64,000 nt of DNA from Protopterus annectens (taxonomy: Eukaryota > Chordata > Ceratodontiformes > Protopteridae). The DNA lies in NCBI RefSeq assembly GCF_019279795.1, contig NC_056750.1, forward strand, positions 693,892,925 through 693,956,924, in the 5' to 3' direction. Position 1 is the stretch's first letter. Each line of letters opens with the position of its first letter. Position numbers and translations under genes: made by a program. Of this stretch, positions 22,220-33,649 are shown piece by piece. The notes below the pieces were generated by a model. The model was not told where the DNA came from. It made no database searches and worked only from the letters and a program-made list of their open reading frames with translations.

Positions 22220-22563
22220 GCATTTGTACTCTCCCTATTGTAAAGAATATTGCAGCAGTGAATAGAAGGACATCTGTTATGCTAAGATTTCACACAACTT
22301 TAATTCAGTGCAGGAACCCATGGATTCCTGCTAGTTAGGAAAATATTTGCTGTCTTCCTGATGAATTTTTGGCCTTTACACTGTTTAGTAAGTATGTCAT
22401 TCTGCCATACCTGTCTTTGTGTATTAAGAATATGTTCATGCCTAAACCTATATAATGTCCTATCCATGGTCACCCAGTGAGAGATGTAGCATGATTGTTA
22501 GCAGTGGAATACTATGAGGCTGTTACGCATGGCTGTCAAGTGTAGTTTAAAACTCACATCTGT

Positions 22564-22594
22564 TCTATATATATATATATATTTATATATATAT
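22564..22594. repeat. (TA)n microsatellite at CR1 copy C 3' end
   Basis: This short TA tract directly abuts the CR1 tail. CR1-type elements often end at or in simple sequence. Confidence 0.85.
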
Positions 22595-22689
22595 AGGTTC
22601 ATAGGTTCATACTAGGCTATCTGCCCAAGGGCATTTACAAGCCTAGCCCATCGTTTTGTGGCTTACGCCACCCCTTTAGTATGGGGAAC

Positions 22690-25500
22690 TATACCCATTA
22701 TTTTGCTGTGCCTCTGTCGAGCAGTGACACTGAGGTAATCCCTGGGGTATATCTGCGATCTCCCATCCATTGGTCAAGATTTCTCTTGAACAAGGCCAGC
22801 GAGGTGCTCTGCCTCACATGTACCGGGATTTTGTTCCACAGCATAGGGAGTCTTTGGGTGATGAATCTATCCCTCCAGCACGTCCTATTAATAGCCGTGA
22901 CGAGGTTTAAGTCTCCGCCCTTGTGGCTCTGATGGATCTAGATTTTTTGAGGTGAAGCATATTCATCAAATCTGGGTTTGACATGGCCTTGTATGTTAGG
23001 CAAAGGTCACCTCTGAGCAAGCGGTGGCGACTGAATAGAGCTGGAGTTCTTTCAGTCGGGCAGCATAGGACATATTTTTGAGACCCTTTATCCTTTTGGT
23101 GAGGAACTTTTGTGGCCTCTCCAGCTGCTGCAAGTGTCGGGTCAGATACATTCCGAATGGGGCATTGTACTCAATCATTGGTCTGATGAGTGATGAGTAA
23201 AGGGAGACTATGACCTCCCTTGATCTAGATGAGAATCCCTTCATGATAAGGTGGGCAATGTAGAAGGTCTTCCTAACTACTTTAGCTACATGGGTGTCGA
23301 ATGACAGACTACTATCAACCTGGGTCCCCAGGTCCCTGATAACTTCTTCTGTGCTCAGTGGATTGCCACCTATTTGGTAGCTAGGGGTAACCTTGTTTTT
23401 CCCGAAGGGTATGACTATGCATTTTGGCATTTAACTTTAGGCCGTGGCTCTGGCACCAGTTATCCATTTCTGTGAGACCCTTCTGAAGGATATCTGTGTC
23501 AGATGTGTTTTCTACTATGGCGCCCAGTTTGCAGTCATCTGCAAACTTTGTCAGCCATAACCCTCCTGTGTTTGCTTTTACTTCGAAAAGTAGATGCCAA
23601 ACAAGAGTGGGCCCAGGACTGAGCCCTGTGGGACACCACTTGTGACAGGCTTTGAGTCTGACATGGCGCCAGCAACTCTGACCCTGTGGGTTCTGTCACT
23701 CAGCCAGTTTGCAACCCATCTTGTGATGTATGGGTTAACATTTAAGCTGATGAGTTTTTCAATGATACCCGAGTGGGGTATTGTATCGAAGGCCTTAGCC
23801 AGATCGAGGTAGGTTGTATGGACTGCCTTTCCCTCATCAATGGCTTTGGTGACTGTTTCGAAAAGTCAACCAAGTTTAAAAGGCATGATCTGCCTTTGAC
23901 AAAGCCAAACTGGGTTGGATCCAAAGTCTGCAAATTCCCTATGTCTTTATTTATGAGGTCCATTATGATCCTCTCCATGGCTTTGCAGATAAGGCTTGTC
24001 AAGCTAATGGGCCGGTAATTTCCAGGGTCGGTGGAGGCACCGCCTTTGTGAAGTGGGACCACAGTTGCAGTGCGCCACTCCTGGGTGCGTATCCAGAGGT
24101 AAGACTTTGATTAAACAGCTGTCCTAGCTGTGGGTTTAATTCCTCATTGAGTTCGTGGAGCACACAGCCGGGGACACCATCAGGTCCCATGGATGCTGTG
24201 TTTTTTGCTTTGGAGAGAGCAGTTCTCACTTGGACGCTGGAGATGTTTGGGGGCTGAAATCGTTTGGTATAGATATCTCTCCTTTTGGGGAGGTGAGAAG
24301 TTTGCACTGAACCTGTCAGCCAGTATGTTGGCAATGTCTGTAGGATCAGTAATCTTCACATCATTTTGAACTAGTTCTGAGCATATGTGGGAGTTTCCTC
24401 CTAGGTTTCTAACATAGCTAAAGAAGGCCTTATGATTGTCTTTTGAGTCTTTAGCTATTTTTCTCTCGAAATTTGCTTTGGATGATTTTATGAGAGCTCT
24501 TACTTTTTTACTTATAGTGATCAAGGGTGTCTTACCTTTTAAGGATTTTGCTCTATCTTGTAGTAGCTTCCTCCTTTTGTTGTAGAGTTTATTTATGGCT
24601 GGGGTCCACCAGACTGGACGCTTGCCTTTGGTACAAAGAGTCTTTGTTTTGCTTGGGATTGCCTTATCCATGCAGTCCTGCAGGTGCTGGTAGAAGGCAT
24701 TTGTAAGTGATTCAGCGGCTTGAGTACTGTTTTCCGCCCGCTCGGGGCCTTAAAGGAGACCACACTAGTCTTTAGAAGTGTGAAGTCGGCTTTTGAGAAG
24801 TTCTTTACTGTGGTCTTTTTATTTCAGGTGGGGTGGGATGAAGACCTCCAGCGAGATTAGTTTGTGATCTGATCTCACCAGTGAGGGGTATACTTCGGTG
24901 TTGAACATTGTGCTCCCATGTTCGTGATGATGAGATCAAGTATGTTATCTCCTCTTGTGGGGATGGTGACTAGTTGTTCCATGGCATTTGAGTTTATGAA
25001 TTCCAGGAACTTTTGGGCTAGGGTGTTTGGGCTTGAGTAGTGTTCCCAGTCTATATTAGGGTAATTGAAGTCACCTAGTATGATGGTGTTTGGTGATACA
25101 TTTATCCTCTAGTGTTTTCAGGAAGGCCATGTGAGGTTCCTGAGTTTGTGAGGGTGGCCTGTAACATGCTACAATTTGCAGAGCAGTCTTGCCTATGGTT
25201 AATTGCACCTGGATGGTCTCCGATGCATCATGCGTTGCCACCAGTCTTGAGGTGTGGGTGTCCTTGATGAATATGGATACCCCCTCCTTTCTTGGTATTG
25301 TCCGGATTTTGGGGCCGGAACGCATGATATGAGGTAAAACCTGATATCGCTGGGGTGCTCTCAGGAGCCTTGAACCAGGTTTCTGTCACAGCACAGACAT
25401 CGATGTTCTCCATACTGAGAAGGGCCTCGAGTGCGTGCATTTTGAGATTTAGACTTCTGGCATTGAGCAGCATTACCCTTAGTTTTTTCCTTTTTGTGTT
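22690..25500 (-). pseudogene. CR1-type ORF2 (APE endonuclease-RT), copy C, broken
   Basis: The endonuclease begins LLNARSLNLKMHALEALL at 25,473-25,420 and has MENIDVCAVTETWFKAPE with the metal-binding Glu of ETW. IFIKDTHTSRLVATHDASE and ALQIVACYRPPS follow in the next frame (25,325-25,071). The linker KGKRPVWWTPAINKLYNKRRKL is at about 24,630-24,560. The RT has TDPGNYRPISLTSLICKAME and QFGFVKGRSCLLNLVDF at 24,040-23,870, motif A near 23,800 and the SGVPQGS region near 23,640. It continues through PFGKNKVTPSYQIGG and FSSRSREVIVSLYSSLIRPMIEY at 23,430-22,996. At least five frame changes are visible. Confidence 0.82.
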
Positions 25501-25542
25501 CTAGGGTGGTAGGTTTAGAATTTGAGCCTTGCCTAAAAGGCA

Positions 25543-26469
25543 CTATGGGGTGGCAAGAGCCTTTGCCAATATCCGAATCCCAGGGTGACAGGTGCAAGCC
25601 GTCCCTTGCGAGCAGCGTGGCTTGTCCAGCATGTCATCCCAGGCAGACAGATACTGGATCCCCTTTGAATGACACCAGTGTTTAAGCCAATTGTTAAAGC
25701 TGATCATCTTATCTCTGTATTGTGGCATCATTCTTGGTGAAGGTAGGATACTGCTCAAGGTCAGGGTCATACCTGCCTGGGCTACATAATCAGAGAGCTC
25801 CTCAATGTCTCTTTTCATGTAGTCCAAGGAGGTACGTCTCAGGTCGCTTACACCAGCGTGGACAATGACTGAGTCATATTTGTACCTGCTGTTGAGAGAC
25901 CTGAGTGCTTGCGTTATGTGGCGGATTCTAGCGCCCGACAGACAGCTTACTGTGACCTTCTCCTTACTCAGTCTAGTGAGCGGGACGACAGTGTGTCTGA
26001 CTATGGAGTCACCAATGACTAGTGTGTCAGGCATTGTGTTTGGCCTTAAGGGCTGTGACTGTTTGACACTCTGACTGTGAGGTCTATGTGTTGCAGGTGT
26101 TGTGTTCTGAGGTGGTGGTTGTTTGGGTGTCTGCTTTGGTGGCCTCTGCTGTTTTGGTAGATTTTTGATCAGAGCCTCCGAGTATGTCTTTGTGTGTTTA
26201 TGTGTATGATTTGAGGTTGTAATGGTACTATGTGAGACTGGGTCTATAGTGTGTGTGGTAACCTTCTCCTCCTGACTGGTCTTGCCAGTCCTATGTTGAG
26301 AGAGCTCAGCCTCCAGTTTGGCCGTATAGTTGCATCTCTCGCATGTATTTGTGTTTTGTGGGAGGAGGAGAGGGTTGTCTGTGTACATGAGGCAATTGTA
26401 ACATTGCCTCAATATTCCCAGGTTCACCAGCTGAGCAGGAGAGGACACTAGCAACTGATCCCTCGACAT
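25543..26469 (-). pseudogene. CR1-type ORF1 with zinc-finger-like and SGNH-esterase domains, copy C
   Basis: This 308-aa frame is the longest ORF1 reading here. Residues about 19-50 carry CYNC...CERC, which could bind one zinc ion, followed by a short helical KLEAELSQ stretch. Residues 90-150 are a Thr/Pro/Gln linker. The SGNH domain starts at about 150 with VIGDSIVRH (block I, nucleophile Ser), then CLSGARI, VHAGVSDLR and SILPSPRMMPQY. The last block, expected to carry DGLH, is lost to a frameshift (SQGTACTCHPG). It lies just upstream of ORF2, as in other CR1 elements. Confidence 0.8.
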
Positions 26470-26835
26470 GCTAGACGGATAGACAAAAACTTTAAAAAAA
26501 GATTCCGGGAGATGTGGGTGACCGAGAATTGGGGGTTGCCTTTTTGGGGTACTATCTATGACAAGAGTGCCATATCAAGGTAATAAGTACTGTAGGAGCA
26601 AGTGCTAGGTTTAACAGATAGAGAATAGTCTACTAGGAGTCAAGTAGAGATGATCTTTTTAGTTAAAGGATGCGCTGATTTGATCAGTAGTATAGTTCGA
26701 GGAAGGTAGTTCTAAGGGAAAATTTGAAGAGTGGACTTTAGGTAGCCCGAATAGTTTAAACCTGCTTAACCGGCACTGCCCTAGTGTGCAGCAGTGGCAG
26801 CTCCGCGCTAAATCGCGCTAAATCGCGCTAATTCG
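26470..26835 (-). promoter_or_regulatory. Unique 5' leader of CR1 copy C with GCGCTAAATC triplet repeat
   Basis: About 365 bp lie between ORF1 and the first monomer. The outer 30 bp (26,806-26,838) hold three tandem, CpG-rich 10-bp units (GCGCTAAATC), ending GCGCTAATTCGCGCC. The rest aligns with the leader of copy B. The inferred role is a non-monomeric leader like that of mouse L1. No promoter motif is demonstrated. Confidence 0.5.
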
Positions 26836-28936
26836 CGCCAAAGCGTGCTTTATAGCAGGGGGCTGGAAAAGACAGGAAATGACCCAAAATGGCCAATAAA
26901 CTACAAGTTACTGCTTTAAACCACTCCTTTAAGGACAAACAGGCAGCTCAGTACTCCCTACTCCCACTAGTGAGTAAAGAAACTACCCCTTGACCAAACA
27001 AGGAAAATGGAGAAAACAGGAACCAAGACAAAGCCCAGGGATCAGCAAAATCTGATCACTGGAACAAACTATTAGAAAAGTATGGAAAACAAGAGTATTT
27101 TTTTGTTTTTTTTCAAGTTTTTTCAGAAAGGCAGAAAATACAATAAATGCTGTGTTTTTCGACTAAATGCTATCAAAAGCTAGTACACTTGAGTGTATTA
27201 GCCTGTTGTTTAACTTTTAAGCAAAACTTAAACAAGCAAGTGCAATAAACAGTTCAAGCTATGAAAACAGTAAAAATAGGTAATAGCAGAATAAAACAGG
27301 CAGAAATAGCAATCGAAAGGCTTAAAAAGTCGAAAATGCAGAAAAAATACTTAAAATCTGGAAAGTTTGTCTTTTCTGGTCTCTGCTGCTCTAGGAACTC
27401 TGCTGGACACCACGAGGAGCTGTGCTGAGTTCTCTATAGCCAGAAAAGCCCGCCAAAGCGTGCTTTATAGCAGGGGGCTGGAAAAGACAGGAAATGACCC
27501 AAAATGGCCAATAAACTACAAGTTACTGCTTTAAACCACTCCTTTAAGGACAAACAGGCAGCTCAGTACTCCCTACTCCCACTAGTGAGTAAAGAAACTA
27601 CCCCTTGACCAAACAAGGAAAATGGAGAAAACAGGAACCAAGACAAAGCCCAGGGATCAGCAAAATCTGATCACTGGAACAAACTATTAGAAAAGTATGG
27701 AAAACAAGAGTATTTTTTTTGTTTTTTTTTCAAGTTTTTTTTCAGAAAGGCAGAAAATACAATAAATGCTGTGTTTTTCGACTAAATGCTATCAAAAGCT
27801 AGTACACTTGAGTGTATTAGCCTGTTGTTTAACTTTTAAGCAAAACTTAAACAAGCAAGTGCAATAAACAGTTCAAGCTATGAAAAACAGTAAAAATAGG
27901 TAATAGCAGAATAAAACAGGCAGAAATAGCAATCGAAAGGCTTAAAAAGTCGAAAATGCAGAAAAAAATACTTAAAATCTGGAAAGTTTGTCTTTTCTGG
28001 TCTCTGCTGCTCTAGGAACTCTGCTGGACACCACGAGGAGCTGTGCTGAGTTCTCTATAGCCAGAAAAGCCCGCCAAAGCGTGCTTTATAGCAGGGGGCT
28101 GGAAAAGACAGGAAATGACCCAAAATGGCCAATAAACTACAAGTTACTGCTTTAAACCACTCCTTTAAGGACAAACAGGCAGCTCAGTACTCCCTACTCC
28201 CACTAGTGAGTAAAGAAACTACCCCTTGACCAAACAAGGAAAATGGAGAAAACAGGAACTAAGACAAAGCCCAGGGATCAGCAAAATCTGATCACTGGAA
28301 CAAACTATTAGAAAAGTATGGAAAACAAGAGTATTTTTTTTGTTTTTTTTTTCAGAAAGGCAGAAAATACAATAAATGCTGTGTTTTTCGACTAAATGCT
28401 ATCAAAAGCTAGTACACTTGAGTGTATTAGCCTGTTGTTTAACTTTTAAGCAAAACTTAAACAAGCAAGTGCAATAAACAGTTCAAGCTATGAAAAACAG
28501 TAAAAATAGGTAATAGCAGAATAAAACAGGCAGAAATAGCAATCGAAAGGCTTAAAAAGTCGAAAATGCAGAAAAAATACTTAAAATCTGGAAAGTTTGT
28601 CTTTTCTGGTCTCTGCTGCTCTAGGAACTCTGCTGGACACCACGAGGAGCTGTGCTGAGTTCTCTATAGCCAGAAAAGCCCGCCAAAGCGTGCTTTATAG
28701 CAGGGGGCTGGAAAAGACAGGAAATGACCCAAAATGGCCAATAAACTACAAGTTACTGCTTTAAACCACTCCTTTAAGGACAAACAGGCAGCTCAGTACT
28801 CCCTACTCCCACTAGTGAGTAAAGAAACTACCCCTTGACCAAACAAGGAAAATGGAGAAAACAGGAACCAAGACAAAGCCCAGGGATCAGCAAAATCTGA
28901 TCACTGGAACAAACTATTAGAAAAGTATGGAAAACA
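26836..28936 (-). repeat. Tandem array of 3.4 leader monomers, ~615 bp each
   Basis: Units begin with CGCCAAAGCGTGCTTTATAG at 26,836, 27,451, 28,072 and 28,681, giving spacings of 615, 621 and 609 bp. The fourth unit stops at 28,936 after about 256 bp. Units are almost identical by eye. Differences include T-run lengths, a missing CAAGTTTTT segment in unit 3, and one C to T change (GGAACTAAGAC near 28,256). The array sits exactly where a LINE promoter leader is expected, upstream of ORF1. Confidence 0.92.
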
Positions 28937-28969
28937 AATATATATATATGTGTGTGTGTGTGTGTGTAT
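28937..28969. repeat. (TA)n(TG)n microsatellite
   Basis: About 12 bp of TA followed by about 20 bp of TG form the left border of the palindromic element. Confidence 0.92.
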
Positions 28970-28970
28970 G

Positions 28971-29249
28971 GTTTACTATCATTATTTCGAGTGACACTCT
29001 GTCGACCGCACTATGTTCGACAACGGAAAGTCGAACACTGCAATGTCGAACTTTAAAAGCAAGCCTAGGAAAAGTTTTTACATGGGTCAATATAGGGGCG
29101 AGGTTTGTAGTTCGGCAATAGCAGTGAACCCCTATCTCGACCCATGTTAAAACCCATTCCTAGGCTTGCTTTTAAAGTTTGACATTGTGGTGTTCGACTT
29201 TCCGTTGTCGAACATAGTGCTGTCGACAGAGTGTCATTCAATGATAGTA

Positions 29250-29252
<3 letters not shown>
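28971..29252. mobile_element. Palindromic foldback MITE
   Basis: The left end GTTTACTATCATTATTTCGA and the right end (reverse complement GTTTACTATCATTGAATGAC) begin an inverted repeat. Its arms are about 130 bp, with few mismatches, and extend to a loop of about 25 bp near 29,100-29,128. Inner arm motifs such as ACACTCTGTCGAC, TTCGACAACGGAAAGTCGAA and AAAGCAAGCCTAGGAA occur in both arms. Its flanks are TA repeats, compatible with TA target-site use as in Tc1/mariner-type elements. It carries no ORF; the overlapping ORFs mirror each other across the palindrome. Confidence 0.85.

Positions 29253-29316
<64 letters not shown>
29253..29316. repeat. (TA)n microsatellite
   Basis: About 64 bp of TA form the right border of the palindromic MITE. 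Confidence 0.97.
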
Positions 29317-29319
<3 letters not shown>

Positions 29320-29439
29320 TTTTTTCTCTTTGCAGGAGTTGAGTTTTGTCAAAGTATAGGTAAGAAATAAAGCCCGTCAATGGCTATCCAATATGTGTGC
29401 AATATTACCCACATGGTAAATCAAGGTCACATACTTTGT

Positions 29440-31950
29440 CACACAGGCCCACTGTAGGCATATGTAAGATAGTGGTGTGAATATTTACAAGTACTTTTAT
29501 TTAGCAACAGGATGGCCTAGCAAGTGCAAGTTCTCCCATGCGCAGAATGAGCTTTTGCTGCAGACCCTCTTTCTCTATAGTTGGCAAATGATCAGCCATA
29601 ATAAATCAGACTAGCCCATTTAAGAATGGGTTTGAGGGAGTGTGGTTAGTGACAGAAATGCTGTCAGTAGCTAGGGCAAGCATTATAAGCAACCAAGGTG
29701 CCAGGCCACCAACATAAGTGCTTCTAAACCTCATGCTGCCCACATGTCACAAGAGTGAAAGGCAGTGGGAGGTAGGCCACTGGTCAAACCACATTTAACG
29801 GAGTGATTCCGACAACACTAGATTCCATGGTGATGGCTTGGATCTAGGTGTAGAGTTATCCCAAGCCAACCGTATCAGTTTGAGATTCCCAGCTTGGTAG
29901 ATCTTGACAAAAATCAAGTGTTTGTATGTTTTGCAAATGTGTGATCTACTACATATTAAAAGCATACCATATATTTTCACTGAAACATTAAGGCTTCTGA
30001 TGCAGAGTGTGAGACGACCACTGTAAGGCATGCTACAAAGTATTGCCCATACCACTGCATAACACTGCATTCATTCAATCATTTATTAATTTATTCAGTG
30101 AGATTTAGGTATTATTGCAGGTTTTAGTGTGAGTAATTTTAGTTGGTGTTTTTACAGATTAAGTGTTATCATGCTGCTCCACATGGACATTCCACCGCTT
30201 AATGTTGGGGACATATCAAACTCTGACAATAATGGCGGCCAGACTTCAATATGGCCATGGGTCATGCTGGCAGTGCTGGCCATAGGAATGTGCTGTCAAC
30301 ATCCCCATCCCACTGTGCGCACATTACTTCTATACCTTTGAAATACACCACAGAAACATTGGCAGATGCACAAACACAGGATGTCACAGACAGATCTACC
30401 CACCAAGGGATATCCGCTGATGTGCACTCTCCCTTGTTTGCTGCAAGCTCCATGTTCAATATCACAGTTACATGGCACAGGAGTTTGCACAACAGTTGTC
30501 CCTCTCATCCCAAAATCATTGCATATGCACTTTGATGACCAGTCTACCGCCATCTCCAGAGTGAGGTCATCCACAGAAGTGGGAGGCTATGGTCAGGCAC
30601 ATATAATACCACCACTTTAGTCCTGGCGTTCACTTTTGATTGATGTCCAAATGGAGGACACCATTCATATTCACAGAGTGCTCCTTCATTCAGGCATGTG
30701 CTAGATAGTGCTTATGGCCCACCTAGAAGACAGTACTCACATGGCCAGGGGCATGGATGATCTGTGCACATATCTCTGGCAAGTATCCTGGAGAAATTTG
30801 CCAGATCTAATCACGTTGCTGCAACATCTACTGACATTGTATCCCTGTGAACATAATCATACTTTGACAGGACCACCCTCAAGTGGAAGTGAAGCGTTGA
30901 CAAGCCAGTCACTAATTTGAAGATGACTTTGGTTTGTGAAGGGCATAGTTTTATGTTTTTTTTTTTTTTTATATTTCTTGACCAGGGTGGATTACTGATC
31001 CTGTGGACAATTTTAAGGCTTAGCTTGAGGGCTAGTCTGTCAGGTCTCACCAAAGTGCCACAACATCTACTAGAATAAAGCCCATGTTAAAATATTATCT
31101 GCCATAATTCTGGAGATTTCCGATAGATGTTGTTAACCCTGGCTCTAGGGCATATCTGGCATCACTAATAAGATGTCCCTGGTTAAAAATCACCCCACTG
31201 AAAACACTGCTGTAGATCACATGGGCACCATATATGGGAATAATGATCACATGCCTGGGTGACCTGCAGACACACTGCATATTATATGCTGTGCATTACA
31301 GACCACTTAGCAGCTGATAAATTAGAAACTCCTATGGATATATACTTTTGTCCCTGTTTTATGATATGGGTGTAGTCTATGGCCTGCAGTACCTCAGGGA
31401 AATGGACTATGACATAAAAAGCTCACATTGTTTTGACGCTCATATCTGTGCTAACTGGAAACCACATATACTCCCCCACTTGTTGCAACATGGCATCAAG
31501 GAATTGTAGATGTATTCTTGGAGGCTGATGCTTGAGATACACACACCTCATGTCCACACTGGTCGTTGAAAGGTCCATGTAGCTAGTATTATGAATGTCA
31601 CACATACCTTAGTAGCCACAGGGATAGATATTCCTGCATAGCATGGGAATACATTTGAAAATGGCACATCTGAGATGCCTCCTGCAAGGTGTGTCTATAC
31701 ATAAGCTAGCAGTCTACAATTTCATTGTCATGGAGGGCATTAAATATTACATGAAGATGGATGAGGCAGCACCACTAAGCATCATGACATTCAACACAGG
31801 CACTACAGACAACAAGCAGAGCCTTTGCATATAGAAGCTTACTGGTATTACAGATACACAATATATGTTATCATGATGTTCCTCCTAGAAGTCCAGGATA
31901 TTACTGCAGTTTTTAACTATAGAGCTATCTCTGTCGGTGTAGTATACATA
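29440..31950 (-). mobile_element. PIF/Harbinger DNA transposon remnant H1
   Basis: The minus strand has Harbinger transposase fragments at about 31,620-31,095. The 29,440-31,060 part shows several blocks in common with copy H2. Examples are the 'caagttctc...gctgcagaccctc' area near 29,530 against 52,830-52,885, and 'ggtgtttttacag...ctgctccacatggacattcc' near 30,145 against 56,670-56,735. H1 and H2 are diverged copies of one family. Terminal inverted repeats and a 3-bp target duplication were not identified. The non-transposase half may hold the Myb-like second gene typical of Harbinger, but I could not recognise a Myb domain. Confidence 0.6.
31095..31620 (-). pseudogene. Harbinger transposase fragment (H1)
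   Basis: Three blocks recognisable from the HARBI1 family lie in order on the minus strand. The LQFLDAMLQQVGEYMWFP helix region is at 31,520-31,465. An AIDYTHI block, equivalent to the IDGTH motif with the first catalytic Asp, is near 31,390-31,365. SDARYALEPGLTTSI, equivalent to GDSGYPLxPWLLTP with a later catalytic Asp, is near 31,165-31,120. The blocks are in different frames. Confidence 0.6.
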
Positions 31951-33409
31951 CGTATCTGAATCACACTGTCATGTTTTTTTACCCTCATTTGCATTCATGA
32001 GTTCCCTCAGTTTAATAATTAAATACATGTCTCAGCTTTCCCTACTAGTGCTCAGTTTTGTCTCTGAACTGACCCCATCCTGTGCTTGGCAACTTAATGA
32101 ACACAATGGCTTATAGCATTATAATTATAAAATATTTCTGAATCCTAAGACAAGCCGCACAAAAAATGTGCACTTGTTTCTGTTTATTAACTAATAAATA
32201 CAATAAATGGGTGTCAGGCTTGTTGTTGAAATACGAGCTAGAGTTGTGAGGTATTATGTTTTGTTTTCTTTAGACTTTATGAAACATAAGCCTATATTTT
32301 ATGGAAGTCCTGCCTCTAATGTCTCCTCAGATCTTTCAGTACTCTAAAGACAAGGTTGCATGAACATAGAGCCAATGGAGAACTCTTGTTTTTTTGTGTA
32401 TGCTTTGCATTTGTTCTTGTATGTCTTTATGATTATTTTAGGAATTTAAGCTTCAGTTTTATTACGTACTTTCTTACTTAAAAGTTTAATTTTATAATTT
32501 ACCTTTGTGTTACTGTGTCAGGATAGAAACATACATCTATTATTTTTCACTAAGTGACTCCAAGATTTTAGGCTTGACTGAGTCCTTTTGATACTTGGCA
32601 AGATCCTTTAGAATCCATCATTGTATAGAATGAAATCGTTCAAGTTTTGGAAATTAACAAATACACTTTTTCTAATGTATTTAATGAAAAATGGGCTTAG
32701 AAAAAGACAACGTAACTCACTGCCCTCTGAACTGCTTTTGAAGCTATTAGTGGTGATATGCTGAAAAGACTATTAAAACTGCATCTGAATAATTCAACGA
32801 AAAATAAAAAATTATGCATAACACAAACAAATCTAAAGAAATCACAATCACTTACTGAAGAAAATGGTAATCATGATCATAACTTCACTAACTGACTACT
32901 CAAACACTGAACTAAATAATAATCTTTCACTGTAGTGGTACAACTGATCACTGCTTGTGGGCCCAGTAACAATAATGATTTCTGACCTAAACATTTTAAA
33001 GCCTCTGTTTGACAAACAAGCTGCGTGCATTCTCTCTCTATAGAGTGTACACTGCCAAAGCTTCATATATGACAGAGTGCACAGACTAAAATTACTGTCC
33101 CATTTCTTTACAAATGAACCTTTCATTTTTAAATGCTTATTTTCCCCTGAATTACCCATAATCCTTGTACTCCATTCCTACTTCCTTTCTTCATGTGCAA
33201 ACCAGAAATCTATAAACAAACTAAAATTAATAACGATAAAAGTCCATAACACGCAAAGTGAATAACACCCACAGTATGTAGTTAGGCCATGGACTGCTGT
33301 TGCATTTGTCCGTCTGGGCTTCACCTTTGTGACATGACCTTAGTAGTCATATAAATATAATATCACAACTAATGCCCTGTTCATACATACTAATTACTGA
33401 TCTGGCAAC
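31951..33409. other. Unassigned AT-rich sequence
   Basis: No gene, RNA or repeat is recognised. ORFs at 32,896-33,159 and 33,077-33,265 have no domain signature. Confidence 0.4.
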
Positions 33410-33649
33410 ATGAGTGCAGGACAATAAATCATGGTTATTGACATGCACTGTCACAAAATTCAGCACATGTGGTGTCTGTGCGGTCACCAAGACATGGTTT
33501 AAAGCCACAGAGAGCACACCTACAGTGCAAGGTTATATGCCTTCCATACACTTAGACCAGCTACTACATAGACAGGGACTAATGGTGGAGGTGCCTTGAT
33601 TTACATAAAAAATCAATATACCTCAAGGCTTGTTTATTTTTATTTGTAT

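Larger units (their letters stand above)
17801..22560 (+). mobile_element. DIRS-type tyrosine-recombinase retrotransposon, degraded
   Basis: Plus-strand blocks come in the order Gag-like (17,860-19,420), RT (19,560-20,100), RNase H and associated domain (20,430-21,185) and tyrosine recombinase (21,190-22,219). This set and order are diagnostic of DIRS elements, which integrate through a recombinase rather than an integrase. All ORFs carry stops or frameshifts. The terminal repeats are not resolved. The right outer limit is placed before the (TA)n at 22,564 and the left limit is approximate. Confidence 0.85.
22595..28936 (-). mobile_element. CR1-type LINE copy C with tandem-monomer 5' leader
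   Basis: On the minus strand this copy has the repeated ~615-bp leader monomers (28,936-26,836), a unique leader (26,835-26,470), ORF1 (26,469 to about 25,543), ORF2 (about 25,500-22,690) and a 3' tail of two AACCTATG-like units (GGTTCATAGGTTCATA on plus) at 22,596-22,611. Apart from the leader array it is collinear with copies B and D. Several frameshifts make both ORFs non-functional. Confidence 0.88.

Noticed and set aside
28927..29352. Two ORFs sharing the same DTLSTALCSTTESRT peptide on opposite strands
   Set aside because: They are mirror readings of the two arms of the palindromic MITE, not paralogous genes.
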